Assembly (NCBI RefSeq): GCF_001540865.1
Contig: NC_033631.1
Location: 5,450,121-5,514,120 of the forward strand
Reading direction: 5' to 3'
DNA length: 64,000 bases
DNA from: Ananas comosus
Taxonomy: Eukaryota > Streptophyta > Magnoliopsida > Poales > Bromeliaceae
The translations under genes and the position numbers were made by a program. Shown one piece after another: positions 37,150 through 49,300 of the stretch (position 1 is the stretch's first letter; the number at the start of each line of letters is the position of its first letter). Below the pieces are notes generated by a model that was not told the origin of the DNA, did no database searches, and saw only the letters and a program-made list of their open reading frames with translations.

Positions 37150-38869
37150 TGTAAGGACTGAGATTTTTACAGTGCAACTAAACTTTCTGTTGACGATGTT
37201 TATGTCTGTAATTTAATTACATAAGCACCCGTCAAGTTTCAGGAGAAAATGAGCTAAAATGGAGAAGATACGCGATTATTAGTTTTCACTTAAAGTGAAT
37301 AGTTACTCCGATTTTTCGGAGAAGCCACGGAGTAGAGTTGGCTTTCGGCGCATATCGGACTTCGTTCATAGCAGTGCAATAGCTCGTTTCGATCGGTTCA
37401 GCTATTCTGGAACTACTGGCGCTGACGGATTTTGAGTTTGACGCACGGATTTCAAGAAAAAATCCAAAAATACATGTTTTATATGTAATTGTGCGTCATT
37501 TTGGCCTTTCGGAGAGAGAACGGATTTCGTCGCGAATCCGCGATCGTTTGAGGTGAAACGAAATCGCAGCCTCTTTGTCTCCGAGGTGCTGATCGTACTG
37601 GTGCGATTCGTTCGCAAATCTGACGGACGGATCTGCGGAGATCGCACGTTGATCGAGGAGAGGTCGGTGTTGGCAAAACGGTAATTTCGCAAAAGTCGCG
37701 ATATTTTATGTACCGTTTCGCGTGGGATCGTACGTGGAGGGGTGTTCGCGCGTTTTACACGCGCTGTGAAGGACTCAGTATTAAATACTGAGGTTTGGTG
37801 GACTTAATTGCAAAGTTGCACCATGTATATAAGCTTGTTCTAGGGTTTGCTCATTGGAAACCCTAACCCTAGCCTTGCCGCAGCACCCAGCCACCCTCAC
37901 CTCCCTCCCCTGCCCTAGCCATGCGCCCAGGCCGCCGCCTACTGAACCCCGGCCGGCCAGCCACCGCCGCAGCCACCTTTCTTCCTCCCTCTCCATCTCT
38001 CTCTCCATCTCTCTCTTTTCTTCTCGGGTTAGAGCCCAGGCCGAGGCTGCAGCGGCCTCCCTGCACCTTGCCGGCGTCGCCCCGACCTCATCGAAGCGTC
38101 CCCGTCGACCGCCGCCGTCGCCGAGCGCCGCCGCACCTGAGCTGGCCGCCTGCTGCTCCCTAGGTCGAGCCCAGACCTAGGCCTGCGTACGGCCTCCCCG
38201 CGGGCCGCCGCCGCCTGAGCCCGCTTCCGCTGCTGTCCCCGCACCCTCAGCGACCCTCCCCGCCGGTCGCCGCCACCCCAGCGAGCCGCCGTCGCCGCCT
38301 CGGCCAGCCCGCGGCCGCCCCAGACTTGTGCGGGCCGAGGTGAGCTCGCGGCTTCTTCCTCGCGCTGCCACCGCCCGGAGCCATCCGTGCCGCCTCCCTC
38401 CGGCCTCAGGCAACCCTCCGCCGCCGTCCCCGAGCGCCCCAGCCGCAGCCGTGGCCGCAGCTGCCCTTGGAACCGAGCCCTAGCTGGTGTGGGCTCGGTT
38501 TGCTCCGCCGCCGCTGCCACCACTTCCAGCCACCACCTGAGGTGAGTACCTTGTTCCTTCCCTTCCCCGCACCCATCCCTAGCCCGCGCCCACCTCGCCG
38601 TGCCGCCGGAAGTCGGCCGGAGCAAGCTTGCTCCGACCAAGCCCGAAATAGGGCTTAGTTGAGTGGGTTTGATGTTCTGTGCTTTTCAAGGCTTTCCGAC
38701 CTCTGCGGAAGGGAGCACGATGATCGCGACTCATCGCTGATCACCGTGCTCACCTTGGTTTCTGTCGAGAAGGCCCCGATCTGCTATTTCGGCGATGTCG
38801 CTCCGTTTGAGCCTTTTTGGCTACCATTTCCGGTTTGTGTGCGTTGTTCCGGCGATCCGAGGCTGTCCT
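37150..38869 (+). mobile_element. LTR1 family LTR, 3' truncated by a Copia insertion
   Basis: Starts TGTAAGGACTGAG at 37150 and follows the 13743 LTR through the GC-rich leader (37860-38650) and the leader hairpin (about 38711-38754). It stops after cgatccgaggctgtcc, where the SIRE-like LTR begins. The counterpart continues from about 15405 in the 13743 copy. The leader contains a good splice-donor-like TGAG/gtgagtacc at about 38538. Confidence 0.8.
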
Positions 38870-40082
38870 TGTGAGATATGGATCCCGAGGATCTAAAAGG
38901 TGAAAAACACCTAGAGGGGGGTGAATAGGTGTAAACGGTAAAATAAAATAAACTCGATGCGAATATAAAATAAATGCGGAAAATAAAATCAGCACACTGA
39001 GAATTAACGTGAGAAAACTCCAAATCGGAGAGAAAAACCCACGGGACCGATCACACAAAGAAATCCACTAAGAAAATATGAGTACAAGTGATTTAGCAAA
39101 AATACAAGACTCAGAATACCGAATCCTCGTTGTAGATTATCTTTGCTGGTCCACGATCGCTTGGAACCCTCCAACCGATCACACTGCAAGTCCTTGCAGC
39201 CGCACACGCCTCGATTCCACGAAACGCCCACCGAATCCACGGTCTCCACGCGAGATCCACGCGCTAAAGCTCCATCCGAAGCTCGTAGAAGTTCAACAAT
39301 TTGTGGTGATTAAAGATCTTTGAAAGCACATATAATGTGAGGAGAAACTCGAATTAAAATATCATCAATTTGATCCTTAACTAAAATTTGAATCAAAACG
39401 AAGAATCAAATTGATGATCTAATGCTTGATGTTTTAAAAACATAGAACCAAAACTCCGAATCAAGCCGTTAGGGTTTTTAAAAAGTTATCTCGCTCAACT
39501 CTCTTCAAATAGAGATCCTCATATCATATTTATAGGTTTAGAAGACTTCTAGATAGATTAGGATTCCAAAAACTCAATTTTAAAAACTGACGACGGTCTC
39601 AGGGTCCGGTCCTTTCGAGGAGACCGGTCCTTGGGAGACCGGTCCTCCAAGGTGAGGTCCGGTCTTTCGCTGCGTAGATGTCAAAATATGCGTACGGGGA
39701 CCGGTCCTCAATTCAGAGACCGGTCCTTCCCTGCGCAACAAGGAAAACCACGTACGGGGACCGGTCCTCATGATCAGAGACCGGTCTCCCAAACCTTCTA
39801 CGCAGAGAAGCTTGATGGGTCCGGTCCCTCTGATCAAGGACCGGTCCCCGACCCCTGAGTTTTTCCAGAAAACTTAAGTTTGAATAAACAAAAAGGAAAC
39901 CAAGTCTTCTAAACATCTTTTAACAATGAAAACTTCACCACAAATTATTTATAATCATACCTGAGTTCTCAAGGGTCTTTGATCACAAAAACTTCAATTC
40001 TTTTCGTCAATCTTCATCTTCTAATTCTTCGAGACTCCGTCCAAACCTTCACGAAATTCGCCAACTTATAAAATCCTTAACA
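38870..40082 (-). mobile_element. 3' LTR of a SIRE-like Ty1/copia element
   Basis: On the minus strand it reads TGTTAAGGATTTTATAAG at 40082 to CCATATCTCACA at 38870, 1213 bp. The cacctagaggggggtgaatagg motif near the end (about 38910) is typical of SIRE/Maximus-type LTRs, which carry a 'ctagaggggggtgaat' block. It contains about eleven ACCGGTCC-type sites (39600-39850). No second LTR is present, so the element is truncated on its 5' side. Confidence 0.7.
39526..39534 (-). promoter_or_regulatory. Likely TATA box of the SIRE-like LTR
   Basis: The minus strand reads TATAAATAT about 70 bases downstream of the ACCGGTCC cluster, followed by a CT-rich stretch. Its placement after a repeat-rich U3 suits a core promoter. 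Confidence 0.45.
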
Positions 40083-40094
40083 ATCTTCCCCTTT
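40083..40094 (-). other. Polypurine tract of the SIRE-like element
   Basis: The minus strand reads AAAGGGGAAGAT immediately before the LTR start TGTTAAGG. It primes plus-strand DNA synthesis and confirms that the interior lies to the right. Confidence 0.75.
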
Positions 40095-40349
40095 GGCGAT
40101 TTCGTGACAAAATACAAAAAGAATTTACAATGCTTATCCAAAGACAAAAATAAGAAGGTTATCGCAATCACCAAACAACAACCTTCTGCGTGATCGATCC
40201 AATAAAAACAGAATTACATTTTTAACATCCTAATACAGACTCTATGACTTAGGACATGACATAGAGTCTCGAAGTCTTGAAATACCCTGCAAAACAATCT
40301 CCACACACTTCATCAAAATTTGCAATGAATTCAGTTATAAGTCAAGAGT

Positions 40350-40500
40350 TCAAGCATAGTTACATCCTAAGCAAAGTTCACGCATAGTTACATCCTAAGC
40401 AAAGTTCAAGCATAGTTCATCAAGCACATAAAGCAAAAAGCACAAGCATGCAAGCATAGTTACATCCTAACAAGCATGCAAGCATAGTTACATCCTAACA
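40350..40500. repeat. Short tandem repeats, about 29-35 bp
   Basis: At least four copies of gcatagttacatcctaa, joined by gcaaagttca or caagcatgcaa, lie between the extra ORF and the polypurine tract of the SIRE-like element. Confidence 0.75.
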
Positions 40501-40577
40501 AGCATCATCATCATCATCCTTCCCCTTTTTGTCAAGAAAACGCCAAAACGACCAAAAGGAGGAAACACCAAAAGATC

Positions 40578-41996
40578 TCAGTCGGAATCAGCACCAGGCG
40601 CAGGAAGATCCGCGCTACAACACCCTAGTTTGTCAAAGATAGCTCGCATCATACGACGAAGCTTGCCCACTTGCCGAGTGAGGCGCTCCTGCTCGGCAAC
40701 CATGCGAGCCTGATCCTCAGAAATCCGTCGAAGTTCGCCCGAGATGCGTTCTTGCTCTAAAGATAACCTTTGTTGTTCCCGATAAACAGAAGAGACGGAC
40801 ATTTCTTCCTCAGACACCTCTGCCGAAGGACGAGAAGGACCAGGAGGTGGAGTGGAACGCTGCTGAGACGAACGTCGTGGAGGAGAGCGCTGCGACTGAA
40901 GCTGCACCGAAGATTTAATGAACGTAGTCTCACTAATCACGCCCAGACTATGTTCATATGACGAACATCTCGTGTCCACATCAAACATCCTCAGAATCCG
41001 CATAATGATTAATGGATAAGGCAACCTCTCTGACTGACTAGAAGTCTTGATGTCTTTAGCCATACGGCGCCAAACCAAAAATGGAACATTAAGATTGATC
41101 TTCCTATCACGAACCACATTCGGCTTACCCACCAGATACATATAAAGCATGCGATCCCAACGCACCACCTTCGTGTTAGCCAACGGCATTATATTGTAGC
41201 AGACCACAAAATTCAGGAAACGATACTCGATCTTCAATTCCTTTGACATTACACAAATGCCGTTCGGTTCAACGTTGGGCAAACATACGCCATTCATAAC
41301 CAGACGCCAGTCTCGCACCGCATCAAAACCAGCATGCAAGTATTCAGTGCCATCAGTCCGAGCCTGCATACCAAGAACAGAAGCAATAGTTTCAGGCGTA
41401 ATTGTCAACTCGATGCCACGCACTGAGGTCTTAAAGATGAACGGTCCACCATCGGAATCTTCCAAATATCCCGCTCTCATATAGAATTCCCGAATTAATT
41501 CCAAACAATATCCAGTTTGTTCGGGAAAGTCGCTAATTTCATAGAAACCCCCGGTCTCAAATAAGTCTTGAAGACCAGGAACTCGGTCAATCAAGTTCTG
41601 AACTCCAACGTGGCGCTCACCAATACAGTTCTTCGAAGAGTACATAGAGCGTCTCTTCGGATCAACGTTGCCTTCCTGAGTACTGCGACGAGGTAGATCA
41701 GCAGTAGATTCGCGAATTTCAATACCTCCAGTCTTTTTCTTACTCCGAGAGTATGTCAATTTTTCCGTTCCTTTGCCTTTGGCTTTGCTCTATCCCTTTT
41801 CTTATTCTGTAACTACCTTTTCCTTCCCTTTCTTCTTTGTCGACACCACTTCTAGAGAAAATGCTTCCCAATCCGTCGACTCAGTTTCCGATTCGTCATC
41901 AGGAGCATATTCACTGCCGACATCCTCTACCGGTGGCTCGACATGTTGCTGAGCCGAAGTACGCCGGCGCGTACCACCACGACCACCACCAGCCAT
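40578..41996 (-). pseudogene. Extra ORF of SIRE-like element: putative plant transposon protein
   Basis: The longest frame in the window (393 codons, 41759-40578). The same frame extends upstream to MAGGGRGGTRRR at 41996, interrupted by a TAA (41804-41802) and a TAG (41792-41790) in a Lys-rich linker. In order it shows an acidic Ser/Glu-rich N-terminus, a globular core with YEISDFP, LIREFY, TPETIASVLGM and ILRMFDVDT, a Pro/Ser-rich linker, and a C-terminal coiled coil (REQQRLSLEQERISGELRRI...). The core resembles the 'putative plant transposon protein' domain found in extra ORFs between pol and the 3' LTR. The function is unknown; a structural role has been suggested for such ORFs but nothing here tests it. 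No integrase or reverse transcriptase remains upstream. Confidence 0.65.
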
Positions 41997-42865
41997 GAGG
42001 AACACAAGCACAAGCAAAAGTGAATACATTTTTGGTTTACGAAAAAGATCCCTGTTACAATCAAGTTAAACAAAAACGCAGATATCATTCAGATTTTTCC
42101 TTTTTTAAAAAAAAAAAAACTAGGTCCACATGAAAAAGGCAAAATGATGCATCATGAGAAGAAAGAAAATGCATGAGGAGATCGAGAATCACTAGAATAT
42201 TACAGAGATCAATGATTAGAAACAAGATACCTAACAAAATCTCAGATCAAAACCCCCAAAACACAATCTTGAAGTGTATATGCAAAAAGAAAACCTAAAA
42301 AGAAAACTTACCAATCAAAGCAAAGAAAAATGGGAAAAAGCAGAGCAAACACCCTCTGGAACCCTAGACCAGCCGTGGGAAGAGTTTTAGAGAAAATGGT
42401 AAAGTAAGAGAGAGACCGGACCAACAATCGTATATAGGCACGGGCAGAGGGACCGGTCCTTCAAGACAGGGGACCGGTCCCCGTACAAAAAAAAATTCCT
42501 CCCCTTTTTATTTTTTTTTTTTAAAAAATGATATTCCAATGACATATAATAAAAATTTTATAAATATGGAAAACAAAATCAATTTCAAAAATATTCAAAA
42601 TGTCAATATTCGTTGAACAAATAGACGATTCAAATTCTAAATGGGTATAATGCTAAAATCCACACATCAATCAAGATCTAAAAATTAATCGTCTCGTATT
42701 GTCTTCATAATTGCTAAATAGAGGAATTAAAAAGATCCCATAACCAGAAATAAGAATAAGATGATCAAATGAGTTATGCACAAAATTACGACGAGGGAGT
42801 GGCTTCTTTGAGCGCTCTTTCAACACTCCACCTTATATCACCTAGGAAATGCATTGTATAGTACC
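41997..42865 (-). other. Remaining SIRE-like interior, non-coding
   Basis: AT-rich sequence upstream (minus strand) of the extra ORF. It includes two ACCGGTCC sites at about 42462-42482 and a gtatataggca stretch (about 42430). No protein domain is seen. The 5' boundary of the Copia remnant is not defined. Confidence 0.45.
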
Positions 42866-43198
42866 TCATGCCTTATCATTCCAAGCACCTTTGTAACCCT
42901 TTTTTTTTTTAAATATATATATATATATCACCGGAATATTGTTGGCTTCTTTATCAATAAGAGAATGCTTTAAACAGACGATGTGGATAGCTGCACACAA
43001 CGTACGACGACGCCGGAGTGGTAGCTTCTTTCTCATTCCGGTGTAGTTTTCACACTCCACCATGAGGGAATGTAACTTCCACCATACTTTTGACCATTCT
43101 AGATTTAAGTTCCAGGAAAAACTCGCCCCTAAATAAGTGCAACCCTCAAGTTGACAGATGTTATCAATCAAGTTCAAAAAATAGGGATCTTTATTCAA
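42866..43198 (-). pseudogene. Unidentified coding-like fragment, possibly LINE C-terminus
   Basis: A 110-codon frame with Trp-rich text (LEWSKVWWKLHSL, then a GMRKKLPLRRRRTLCAAIHIV stretch) ending in an (AT)n-derived IYIYIF. The Trp/Cys/His-rich style recalls the zf-RVT tail of plant non-LTR retrotransposons, but I cannot match a full motif. It lies just before the LTR at 43213 and may simply be a chance frame. Confidence 0.25.
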
Positions 43199-43212
43199 TA
43201 CAATAGGCTCAT

Positions 43213-45625
43213 TGTAGCAACTGGCACGTTTGCAAATGGCGAGGTTCGAAGTGTGTCGATTTATCGAACGTGTTCCACATCTTGGTGGAGGGCCGGATGG
43301 TAACCGGCCTAAAGTTCGATCTGAGAGTTATTGGCTCGAGTCTGAGAGTTTTACTCTCGGGAGGTCCCTGATAGGAGAGACCGGTCCCCAGTGAACAGTA
43401 CTGCGTACGGCGGGCAACCGTCCCCTGGCGAGTCGACGCACCGGTCCGAGCGCGTGTCTGCGCGGGAGAGACCGGTCCCGCGAGGGGCGAACGGTTCCCA
43501 AACGTTGGATTTTTCGGGGCCAGGTGAGAGAACCGGTCCAGGTCGGGGGTACCGTCCCTCTGGCGAAAACTGCCAGACGGGTTGATAGCAAATTTTGAGT
43601 TTTTGAGGCGGCCTAATTGGATTTTGTTATCCTTAGAGGCTATATGGCGCCTTCCTCCCTCATCCACTCTCATTTCTCTCCCTCACACTCTCTAACTTCT
43701 AGAGAGAGAAGGAAGGAGTAAGAAGGAGAAGAAGAGAAAGGAGCTTTGCTTGAGGCCTTGAGCACCATTTCTTCCTCATTTCTCACTTTGGTGGCTTGAA
43801 TTTGCGGTGGTAGCTTTGTGGAGTGATCAAACTTCACCTCATATTTGGTTTGAAGCTTGGATTGGAGCTTCTCTTGAGGTTGGTAGCGTTATAATCCCAC
43901 ATTTGATACTGTGTTTTCCTAGTTTGCTTAGATGAACCCATAGATTTTTGGATTTAAGGTTTTAAGTTGGGGGGTTTTAATTTGAGGCCTTGATCTCTTT
44001 TGAATAGCGTTTGAACTTTATATAGGTTGGATTGGAAGACCCGCTACCTTCCATTGTGAGTATTTAGTAGCAGGGTTTTCATTGAGATGAATTTATTCCA
44101 ACCCTAGCTTGAGTTGTGTATTGATTGAGCTATTTTGCTCTTCGGTTTAGTTTGGTGACCTATTTTTGATGTTTCTAGGTACTATGGCGTTGTGGATACC
44201 TTCGTTTGGCGAAATCGAGAAATCGGATTTTGGTGGGGTTGGCTTCGTGAAATGGGTGCGAAAATGCGCCACAAATGCTCTTTCTATTCCGATTGTAACA
44301 TATTTTAAGTTATTTTAAACTGTCTAAATGAAATTTATATAGAATTAGAAGCATTTAACTGCATGCCTGATGCTATATGAAATATCCACTATATTAGTAG
44401 ACGCATATAACATAGAATGCATGGCATAACGCGAAAAAATGTTTTATTTTTGCAAAGTGGAAAATACATCTCTCTTAATAAGTTATGACTGGAATATGTT
44501 CTTTGGAGCATAGTTGCCATGCTTTGCATAGAACAAGGTTCATACAAGGGGCACTTGAAACTAGTAGAACTATTGAAAATTGCAAGTATGAGAATATTTG
44601 ATAGGCCACTATTTATCCGCTACATTCCAGTTAGGGAGACATGAATGAACATAAGGATAGGCCGTTGAGCATACTTGACACATTCATATTATTAGACATG
44701 GGGACGGTACCTTGTGAATAGATCGTTCTGCCTATTGCCTTCGTGCTCATTTCGCACATGTTGTGAGGCGTCCTCCCTACAACCGGCACTCGGGAATGCC
44801 ATCGACGATTCTATATTGCCGTGGGGATGGGGCGCGCGAAGTGAATTGCGTGACAGCTTTCCTAGGGTGGGAGTGTTGAACTTACTCACGGGCATTAGGC
44901 TTGCACGGCCAGAACCAACCTATCGCGTGAGTGTCTAGGGCGATAGCAGCCTTCGGATGGGTTCTTCAGATTTGACTTGACGTATTCATCATGAACATGT
45001 GAGTGCGACTTAGCAGTATTGGACTAGAGTACTGTAATTGACATTGACTAGAATAGTAAACAACGGAACTTTACTATTTCGCATTGTGAACATTATGATA
45101 GTTGGAGACTTTTACTTCATGCATAGTTGCTTCATACTTATGCTAATTACGCTAAGTAGAGATATCATGTTGTAGTAGGTTACATTATTTTTACTTACCT
45201 TTCGCTTTTCTACTGTTATTGTCACTGACATCTTTTGTAGCTTTGGGCCTCGTGGTGCATTCACTGAAGTCAGTAATTGCCCACTGGGAACTATTTTTAA
45301 TAGTTCTCACGCCCCTGTTTTATGGTTTCCTTTTCAGAGCCTTCGGCACCGGCGGAGGCACGGGATCGCGGCAAGGGGATCGCTTAGCTAGCTAGCGAGG
45401 AGCGGTACTTTGCCTAGGTGGTTACTCTTTCTTTTGTAGTTGAGAGAGTGAGAGGTTTTGTATCTATGTATAGAGACCACCTATGTATCTACCTATAGCA
45501 CTTGTATCTGGAATTTTCTTGTATCACTTTATGTTTTATTTAGTGGATTTACCGTTTTATCCTTATCCCTTGTTGTAGCATTTAGACATTTATTATGCTC
45601 TGATACTCCTAGATGTCTTGTATTA
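43213..45625 (+). mobile_element. Family LTR2 LTR, 3' truncated
   Basis: Starts TGTAGCAACTGG at 43213 and matches the reverse of 6623-9157: GGGACCGGTC-type cluster (43375-43560), CT-rich initiator region (about 43670), the gaatgagcacgaagg/ccggcactcgg block (about 44745-44790) and hairpin module (45288-45306). It loses similarity near 45625, before the expected terminus. Confidence 0.8.
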
Positions 45626-46187
45626 TTGCTTGGAAAGCCGTCGCCGAATCTCTCGTTTTCGAGAGAGACGCGGCGCCGACTCTGCTAATAGCATTAGCCG
45701 TTATTTGAGAACCGGCGCATTGTTACGTGGCCTCTTCCTTATCCACAAGGACCACAACGCTTATAGTCTACTACTCTCTCTCAGTAAAATATATGAATAC
45801 CCCCTCAACTATACTTCAATTTCAAATCACCCCGTCAATTTTTAATTTTCTCTCCCGCTCACTTTTGATCTTTTTAAAATCGAATAGTTTTAATAAAATA
45901 GAATATAAAGTTGCATCAAATTTAATGAAACGTTTTAACTTAACGAACTATAAAAACTTAAATATTAAAAATAAAAAAAGTTGAGAGGTCAGAGGTCTTA
46001 ACAAAAGAAAAAAAAATATATTGTTGAGGGGGCGTCGTTAGAATATCTATTGTTGTGGGGCTCTTCGTGCATTTTTAACCCACTCCCTCTCCCTTTCTCT
46101 TTCTCATCCGAGAGCCACGAAGAGATCTCTCCCCCCCTGTCTCTCTAGTCTCTACTCTCTCTCTCTCTCTCTCTCTCTGATGCGGCG
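45626..46187 (+). promoter_or_regulatory. Upstream region and 5' UTR of the NYN-domain gene
   Basis: This unique stretch separates the last repeat from the first exon. It contains a small TIR element (45800-46032) and, just before the start codon, CT-rich sequence with a (CT)n run at about 46151-46178, common in plant 5' UTRs and core promoters. A short upstream ATG at 46180 closes after three codons. No clear TATA box was found. Confidence 0.5.
45800..46032. mobile_element. Small TIR element (MITE-like)
   Basis: The left end CCCCCTCAACT and right end GTTGAGGGGGC are inverted, about 233 bp apart, around AT-rich DNA. The duplications are unclear, so the superfamily is not assigned. Confidence 0.45.
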
Positions 46188-46257
46188 ATGAGAACCGCCT
46201 CCTCCCCCGCGGCTTCTCCCATCGCCATGGCGAAGAACAAGAACGCCCAATCCCACA

Positions 46258-46300
<43 letters not shown>

Positions 46301-49300
46301 GGTTGGTTAATTAAATTGGGGTTAGGGCAAATGCTCAACCTATCCTGGTACATTTCCTAGTTTGGGTGTGCATTGTAGATTGTTTCTTATTCCTTCCCCT
46401 GAGTAGTGAATTTGCTAAATTATGTGAAGTGAAAACACTCCAAATGGTCGATTTTGTACTATTGGAGGCCAAAGTTTTAATCTTTGTGTTCCTTGGTTCT
46501 TTGGAATTCAAATTAAATCTAATTGGAAGTTGGATTGAGGGAATTCTCCTAGTTAGAAGCCTGCACATTTTCTAGGTTATGAGATGAAATGGGTAATGTC
46601 ACGCCCCAATCCCCGCCAATTTGGTCGGGTTCGGGTCACGTCAACAGACGCTGAACGGACAGAGCCTCCCCTGTCCGCCCAAGGCTCTAACAACATGTAT
46701 AATATAGCAATCAAGCAAGAAGATTAACAATTATACAAGGCTTGCACGAGGCGAGCAACAATGAAAGCGGAAGCTCTAAGCTATAATATAAACATACATG
46801 ATACTTGATTGCTAATTGCATCAAATAAAAGTAACTAAACTATTACATTCATAATTCTTTTACATCTTTAGCCATTCACCAATTTTTACATCATTGTTTA
46901 CAACTTCAAAACTCTAAATCAACAAAGTAAAGTTGATATATGTATACAAAAGGGAATGACTACAAAAGTAAGGAAGTCCCGGTGGCCACTAGCTATGGCA
47001 CTATACCCTTGCCTCGGCCCTCCGCCACCCCGCTTGTGCTAGGACATGTAGGGTTAGTGGTAATGAGAACTAGAACAAAGTTCCCAGTGGGTTCGGCAAC
47101 CGACCTCGCCGACTTACCCACTAGGTCTACCCAGGCATAAGTATTTCAAGGAAAGAAAAGTAACCATTACTAATGTAACTAATACTATGCCTGCAGGAAG
47201 AAGTCAGAGGATATATCAATGATATTAAAGCAATAAATATGCATGCATGCTCAATCTTTAATTTACTTTACCATGGCTTTTACCCAATCTTACCGGCTAA
47301 CTTTGTTAACCCCAATCACTCACAACCCAAATCCCTTAATAACGGGGGACTCGAACCTCCCTAGGGACCGTCCTCTGGGGGGACTTTACCACGCCCAGTG
47401 GTGACCAACTCCGGAGCGCACCACCCGAGGGGGAACTACCACCCTCGAGACAAGACATATCGTGAGTAACGATCTAATCCTCAACTTGAGGATTCATAGC
47501 CACCAATCATAATACTATTGTCACAATAGGTTTCTACCTAATTGTTCATGTCACAATGCCACTATAGTTAAACGAGGTTTAACGGCTCATCTCATGATGC
47601 CAATCATGTCTCTATTGTCAAATGTCGCCTTGTTTACTATGATCAAGGTCCAAGTCTCTCTTACATGCCACATTAGGGTCCTACCAAACATGTTCTCTTG
47701 GTTCTCTCATTTTCTAAGTTCAAGTACGTTAGAAGCATAAAAATGATTACCAACTAACATTCACATGATTCTTAACCCTAACATGCATGACGTACTATAC
47801 ATTCATATGCTCAAAAATAGAGAAATAGACATAATAGGGAATTCGATGGTTCCGGCGTGCACCCCCCACCTTGTGAGGTGTATGAAGATGATTCCGATAC
47901 TTTCCTCGCTCAACGAACGCCTACCTCGCATCCTACAACCCAAAAGAAAGCTCATTTTAGCCCCCTTGTACATGAACTATACTCTAACATTTTCGTTTCG
48001 CGAAACGGAGTTTCCCACCGCGTTAGGAACACCCCTAATTAGGTTTCTACGGGGTCAATTCGTCCCCGAAAAGTCCTAGGGCAAAAACCCCAATTTCGGT
48101 GCCCTAACAATGCCATATGTGCTCAAACCCTAGATTGATCTCATTGCTAAGCAAAAGAAGCTTAGAATCATCTAAGAAGCATTCTAATACTACTGCTAAG
48201 CTCTTTAAACCATTCCTATGGCATCCTTTGCAAGTTCTAAGGTTCCACCATGAGAGCACCTCAAGGTCACCATGGATTTCATGGTTTCATGGTGTTAGAG
48301 GAGTTCTAGGTTAATTTAGAGGACCACAAACCCCAAAAATCTAGGTTTAAACCAAACCCTAGAGTTCTACAAGCATGAGAACTCACCTTTGCCCAAGCCC
48401 TAGCAAGCTCCTTCTTGTTGGAGAGCTCCTAGGTCCACTAAATCCACCAAAACCACCTTCTTCTTCTTCTTCTCCACCTTCTCCACCAAACCCTGGGGTT
48501 TTTCTAGAGAGAGAAAGAGAGAAATGAGAGAGAGAGTGTGAGGGGGTGTTTGGCTGTGAAGGGGAGGGGATTAGGGCCAATAACATGTTGTAACAATTGC
48601 ATTTAGGCCCTCCCACTTTCTATTCTGTAGCAAGTTGACCCATGCTGTCTGGGGCCTCTTGTACCGATACAAGGATTCTTGTTCCGGTACAAGGCCAAGC
48701 AGTGAGCCAAACCCGAGAGCTGCCTCTCAGTTTCGCAAGTCTTGTACCGGTACAAGGGGGCCTTGTACCGGTACAGCGCCTGGACTACACCAACCCGAGA
48801 GCTATCTGAGCTCTGGTCGCTGGTTGTACCGGTACAACCATCACCCTTGTACCAGTAAAAGACATCCAGAATGCAGTTTTTGACTTCGATTCGGCTCTAC
48901 TTCGCGCCGGTCGACGCCAAAACCATTCTAAGTCTTTCTAAACTCATTTTTGCCCTTCCAAACATGTTGGAATGCCAATTGGAATTCGTCCGACCATCCT
49001 GCTCGACACTTTAACCAATTTTGACTAAAGTTCGATAATCGCTTCGGGATTTCAATACGTTACAGGTAGCTGTCTGCTTGAGGAGTGTTTGGTCGATAAA
49101 TCGGGCCGAGTTGTTTCCACTTTGATTACAATATCGTGTTGATAAGTGAGAGTAAGGATTTAAGTGTTCATCAACACAGGCCATATCCACCGTTACATCA
49201 ATGAAGTGCAAAAGATTTGATAATAATATATAATATGTAATTAGAATATATTGATGCTATAGTGTGTCGACTGATCGTATCGTGCTAGCGAGTGCTCGGC

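Noticed and set aside
40350..40500. Possible CRISPR-like array
   Set aside because: The repeats are direct, abutting and irregular, with no unique spacers. They are ordinary tandem repeats in a plant retroelement.
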